This document shows positions 6,048 to 7,273 of a stretch of DNA of 7,273 nucleotides, piece by piece. Made by a program: the position numbers and the translations under genes. Below the pieces are notes generated by a model that was given only the letters and a program-made list of their open reading frames with translations, did no database searches and had not been told where the DNA came from. This stretch comes from an uncultured Clostridia bacterium. GTDB taxonomy: Bacteria > Bacillota > Clostridia > Oscillospirales > Acutalibacteraceae. Positions within the stretch are counted from its first letter, which is position 1; every line of letters starts with the position of its first letter. The stretch spans positions 1 through 7,273 of the forward strand of contig CALYNN010000076.1 in NCBI GenBank assembly GCA_945221685.1, read 5' to 3'.

Positions 6048-6697
6048 AGGAATTTGATTACTCACAGGTAAAGCACTATAAGCTTTATAATTTTGTAAAA
6101 ACTGTTTTCAGACCGCTTGTTAAAGTAGTATATAAGATAGAATTTAAGGGACTTGAAAATATACCGAAAAGCAATAACTACATAGTTGCAATTAATCATA
6201 CCTGCGCCCTTGACCCTGTTTTTGTTGCATGCCCGAAAAATATTCCGCCTCTTCATTTTATGGCAAAGGCAGAGCTTTTTAAAAATCCTCTTTCCGCTTG
6301 GTTTATTACCCATATGTACGGCTTTCCCGTAAAAAGAGGTAAGGGCGATACCTCCGCAATCGACTACGGAATTAAAATTGTTGAGGAGGGGCATGTTATG
6401 GCAATTTGCCCCGAGGGAAAAAGAATAAAGGATAAAAACGGAGTTCCCCAAAGAGCAAAGGCAGGTGTTGCTGTTATTGCCAAGGCAACGGGTGCCGATG
6501 TTTTACCTGTTGCAATTTGCTGCAAGGGTAAAATTAAGGCAGGAAAAAAGGTTGTTATCTCTTACGGTGAGGTAATCAAAAACAGCGATATGGGACTTCA
6601 GCGCGAGGATTTGGGACCTCACGATATTAAAGACGCCGCTAATATGGTAATGGACCGTATAACAGAGCTATGGAAGGCAGAGGTTTGCGATGATTAA
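6044..6697 (+). CDS. plsC: 1-acyl-sn-glycerol-3-phosphate acyltransferase (PlsC/LPLAT family)
   Basis: Likely acylates lysophosphatidic acid to phosphatidic acid at the inner face of the membrane, the branch point of phospholipid synthesis. The protein has 217 residues. The four acyltransferase blocks are visible: NHTCALDP (51-58, catalytic H52 and D57), GFPVKRG (93-99), CPEGKRI (122-128) and VLPVAI (153-158). Block III has Lys where Thr is common (PEGTR). An amphipathic or weakly hydrophobic N-terminal stretch (about 15-32, FVKTVFRPLVKVVYKIEF) may associate with the membrane. The start is GTG 6044, overlapping the cmk stop as GTGA, with AGGAG at 6031-6035. No ATG start is plausible upstream without deep overlap. 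The C-terminus overlaps ispH by eight bases. Acyl donor and exact position specificity cannot be read from sequence. Confidence 0.92.
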   Translation: MKEFDYSQVKHYKLYNFVKTVFRPLVKVVYKIEFKGLENIPKSNNYIVAINHTCALDPVFVACPKNIPPLHFMAKAELFKNPLSAWFITHMYGFPVKRGKGDTSAIDYGIKIVEEGHVMAICPEGKRIKDKNGVPQRAKAGVAVIAKATGADVLPVAICCKGKIKAGKKVVISYGEVIKNSDMGLQREDLGPHDIKDAANMVMDRITELWKAEVCDD

Positions 6698-7273
6698 GCT
6701 TGCAAAAACCGCCGGCTTCTGCTTTGGTGTTGACAGAGCCGTTAACCTTGTTTACGAAATGGTCGAAAAGGGCGAAAGGGTTTGCACCCTCGGACCTATA
6801 ATTCACAACAGTCAGCTTGTTGCTGACCTTGAAGCAAAGGGCGTTAAAATAATCAACAGCATTGACGAATGTCCTGACGGATATACAGTTGTTATAAGAA
6901 CCCACGGTGTTGAAAAAAGCGTTTTAGACGAGGCTGAAAATATCAAGGTAAGGTATGTTAATGCAACCTGCCCCTTTGTGTCTAAAATACATAAAATTGT
7001 TTCCGAGCAGCAGGAGGGTACCGTAACCTTAATAGCCGGAGATGAAAATCATCCCGAGGTTTTGGGCATTCGTTCCTACTGCAAAGGCAAAAGCTATGTG
7101 TTTAAAAATGCCGAGGAACTGAAATTTATTCTTGAAAATCATATAGATTGTGAAAATAATTCACTTATTTGTGTTTCGCAAACAACTTTTTCCATAAAAG
7201 AATGGAAAAAATGTGAGGAAATTCTAAAAAAACTATATACAAATTGCAGAATTTATAGTACAATATGTAATGC
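6690..7273 (+). CDS. ispH: 4-hydroxy-3-methylbut-2-enyl diphosphate reductase, partial at window edge
   Basis: Last enzyme of the MEP (non-mevalonate) isoprenoid pathway, reducing HMBPP to IPP and DMAPP with a [4Fe-4S] cluster; cytosolic. It opens MIKLAKTAGFCFGVDRAV, and 194 full codons are present before the window ends. Cluster cysteines are C11, C94 (NATCPFVSK) and C193 (STICN), all inside the window. Substrate residues include H39 (GPIIHNSQLV), H72 (RTHGV), H121 and the probable proton-relay E123 (ENHPEVLG), and the SQTTF motif at 163-167. ATG 6690 lies inside the plsC 3' end (8-base overlap), with AGAGGT at 6679-6684 and a 5-base gap, so translational coupling is likely. The frame is open at the right edge with no stop. 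In many Clostridia this enzyme is fused to S1 RNA-binding repeats; whether that is so here lies beyond the window. Confidence 0.96.
   Translation, partial: MIKLAKTAGFCFGVDRAVNLVYEMVEKGERVCTLGPIIHNSQLVADLEAKGVKIINSIDECPDGYTVVIRTHGVEKSVLDEAENIKVRYVNATCPFVSKIHKIVSEQQEGTVTLIAGDENHPEVLGIRSYCKGKSYVFKNAEELKFILENHIDCENNSLICVSQTTFSIKEWKKCEEILKKLYTNCRIYSTICN

Noticed and set aside
6062..6451. A 129-codon open frame on the - strand
   Set aside because: It lies wholly inside the well-supported plsC gene, has no ribosome binding site and reads as low-complexity residues typical of antisense to AT-rich coding sequence.
6730..6758. TTGACA at 6730-6735 as an internal promoter in ispH
   Set aside because: The sequence 17 bases downstream is TACGAA, a poor -10, and the hexamer encodes conserved IspH residues (GVDRAV).
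6639..6905. An 88-codon open frame on the - strand spanning the plsC-ispH junction
   Set aside because: It is antisense to conserved motifs of both genes, including the IspH N-terminal cysteine motif, and has no recognisable family features.
1..7273. A novel defence, mobile or biosynthetic system
   Set aside because: Apart from the DUF378 membrane protein, every gene belongs to a well-described family in sporulation, translation, sugar, nucleotide, lipid or isoprenoid metabolism. No repeats, integrase, toxin-antitoxin pair or unexplained gene cluster is present.

Overview
The window looks like ordinary chromosome from an AT-rich, spore-forming Clostridia bacterium (phylum Bacillota). An Oscillospiraceae/Ruminococcaceae-type gut anaerobe is my guess. 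The strongest clue is the spoIIGA-sigE junction at the left end, which is specific to endospore formers. Strong purine-rich Shine-Dalgarno sites, tightly packed genes and the cmk-plsC-ispH order also fit.

Layout. (1) 1-811, + strand: the last 33 codons of a probable spoIIGA, then the complete sporulation sigma factor gene sigE. A hairpin terminator at 815-848 follows sigE. The usual next gene, sigG, is not there. (2) 865-2092, - strand: manA (mannose-6-phosphate isomerase), a terminator hairpin, then a 69-residue two-helix membrane protein of the DUF378/YuzA type. The hairpin at 815-848 lies between convergent genes and probably serves both strands. (3) 2093-2199: a 107-base divergent intergenic region with a good sigma-A-like promoter for manA and a short leader for the next gene. 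(4) 2200-4092, + strand: a complete ABC-F ATPase with two nucleotide-binding domains, closest in layout to YdiF. (5) 4094-7273, + strand: a near-consensus promoter starts a compact four-gene run. It holds an HI0933/BaiN-type flavoprotein, cmk (cytidylate kinase), a plsC-type acyltransferase and ispH. IspH runs off the right edge but keeps all three iron-sulfur cysteines.

Working together. SpoIIGA processes pro-sigma-E in the mother cell after asymmetric septation. The right-hand run is a housekeeping cluster for nucleotide (CMP/dCMP), phospholipid (phosphatidic acid) and isoprenoid (IPP/DMAPP) precursors. Its genes are joined by stop/start overlaps of 4 and 8 bases and by a stop codon that forms part of the next Shine-Dalgarno site.

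I found no mobile element, CRISPR array, tRNA, rRNA, riboswitch or undescribed multi-gene system. The points most worth checking are the promoter that places the flavoprotein start at TTG 4146, the absence of sigG after sigE, and the hairpin/promoter overlap upstream of the DUF378 gene.
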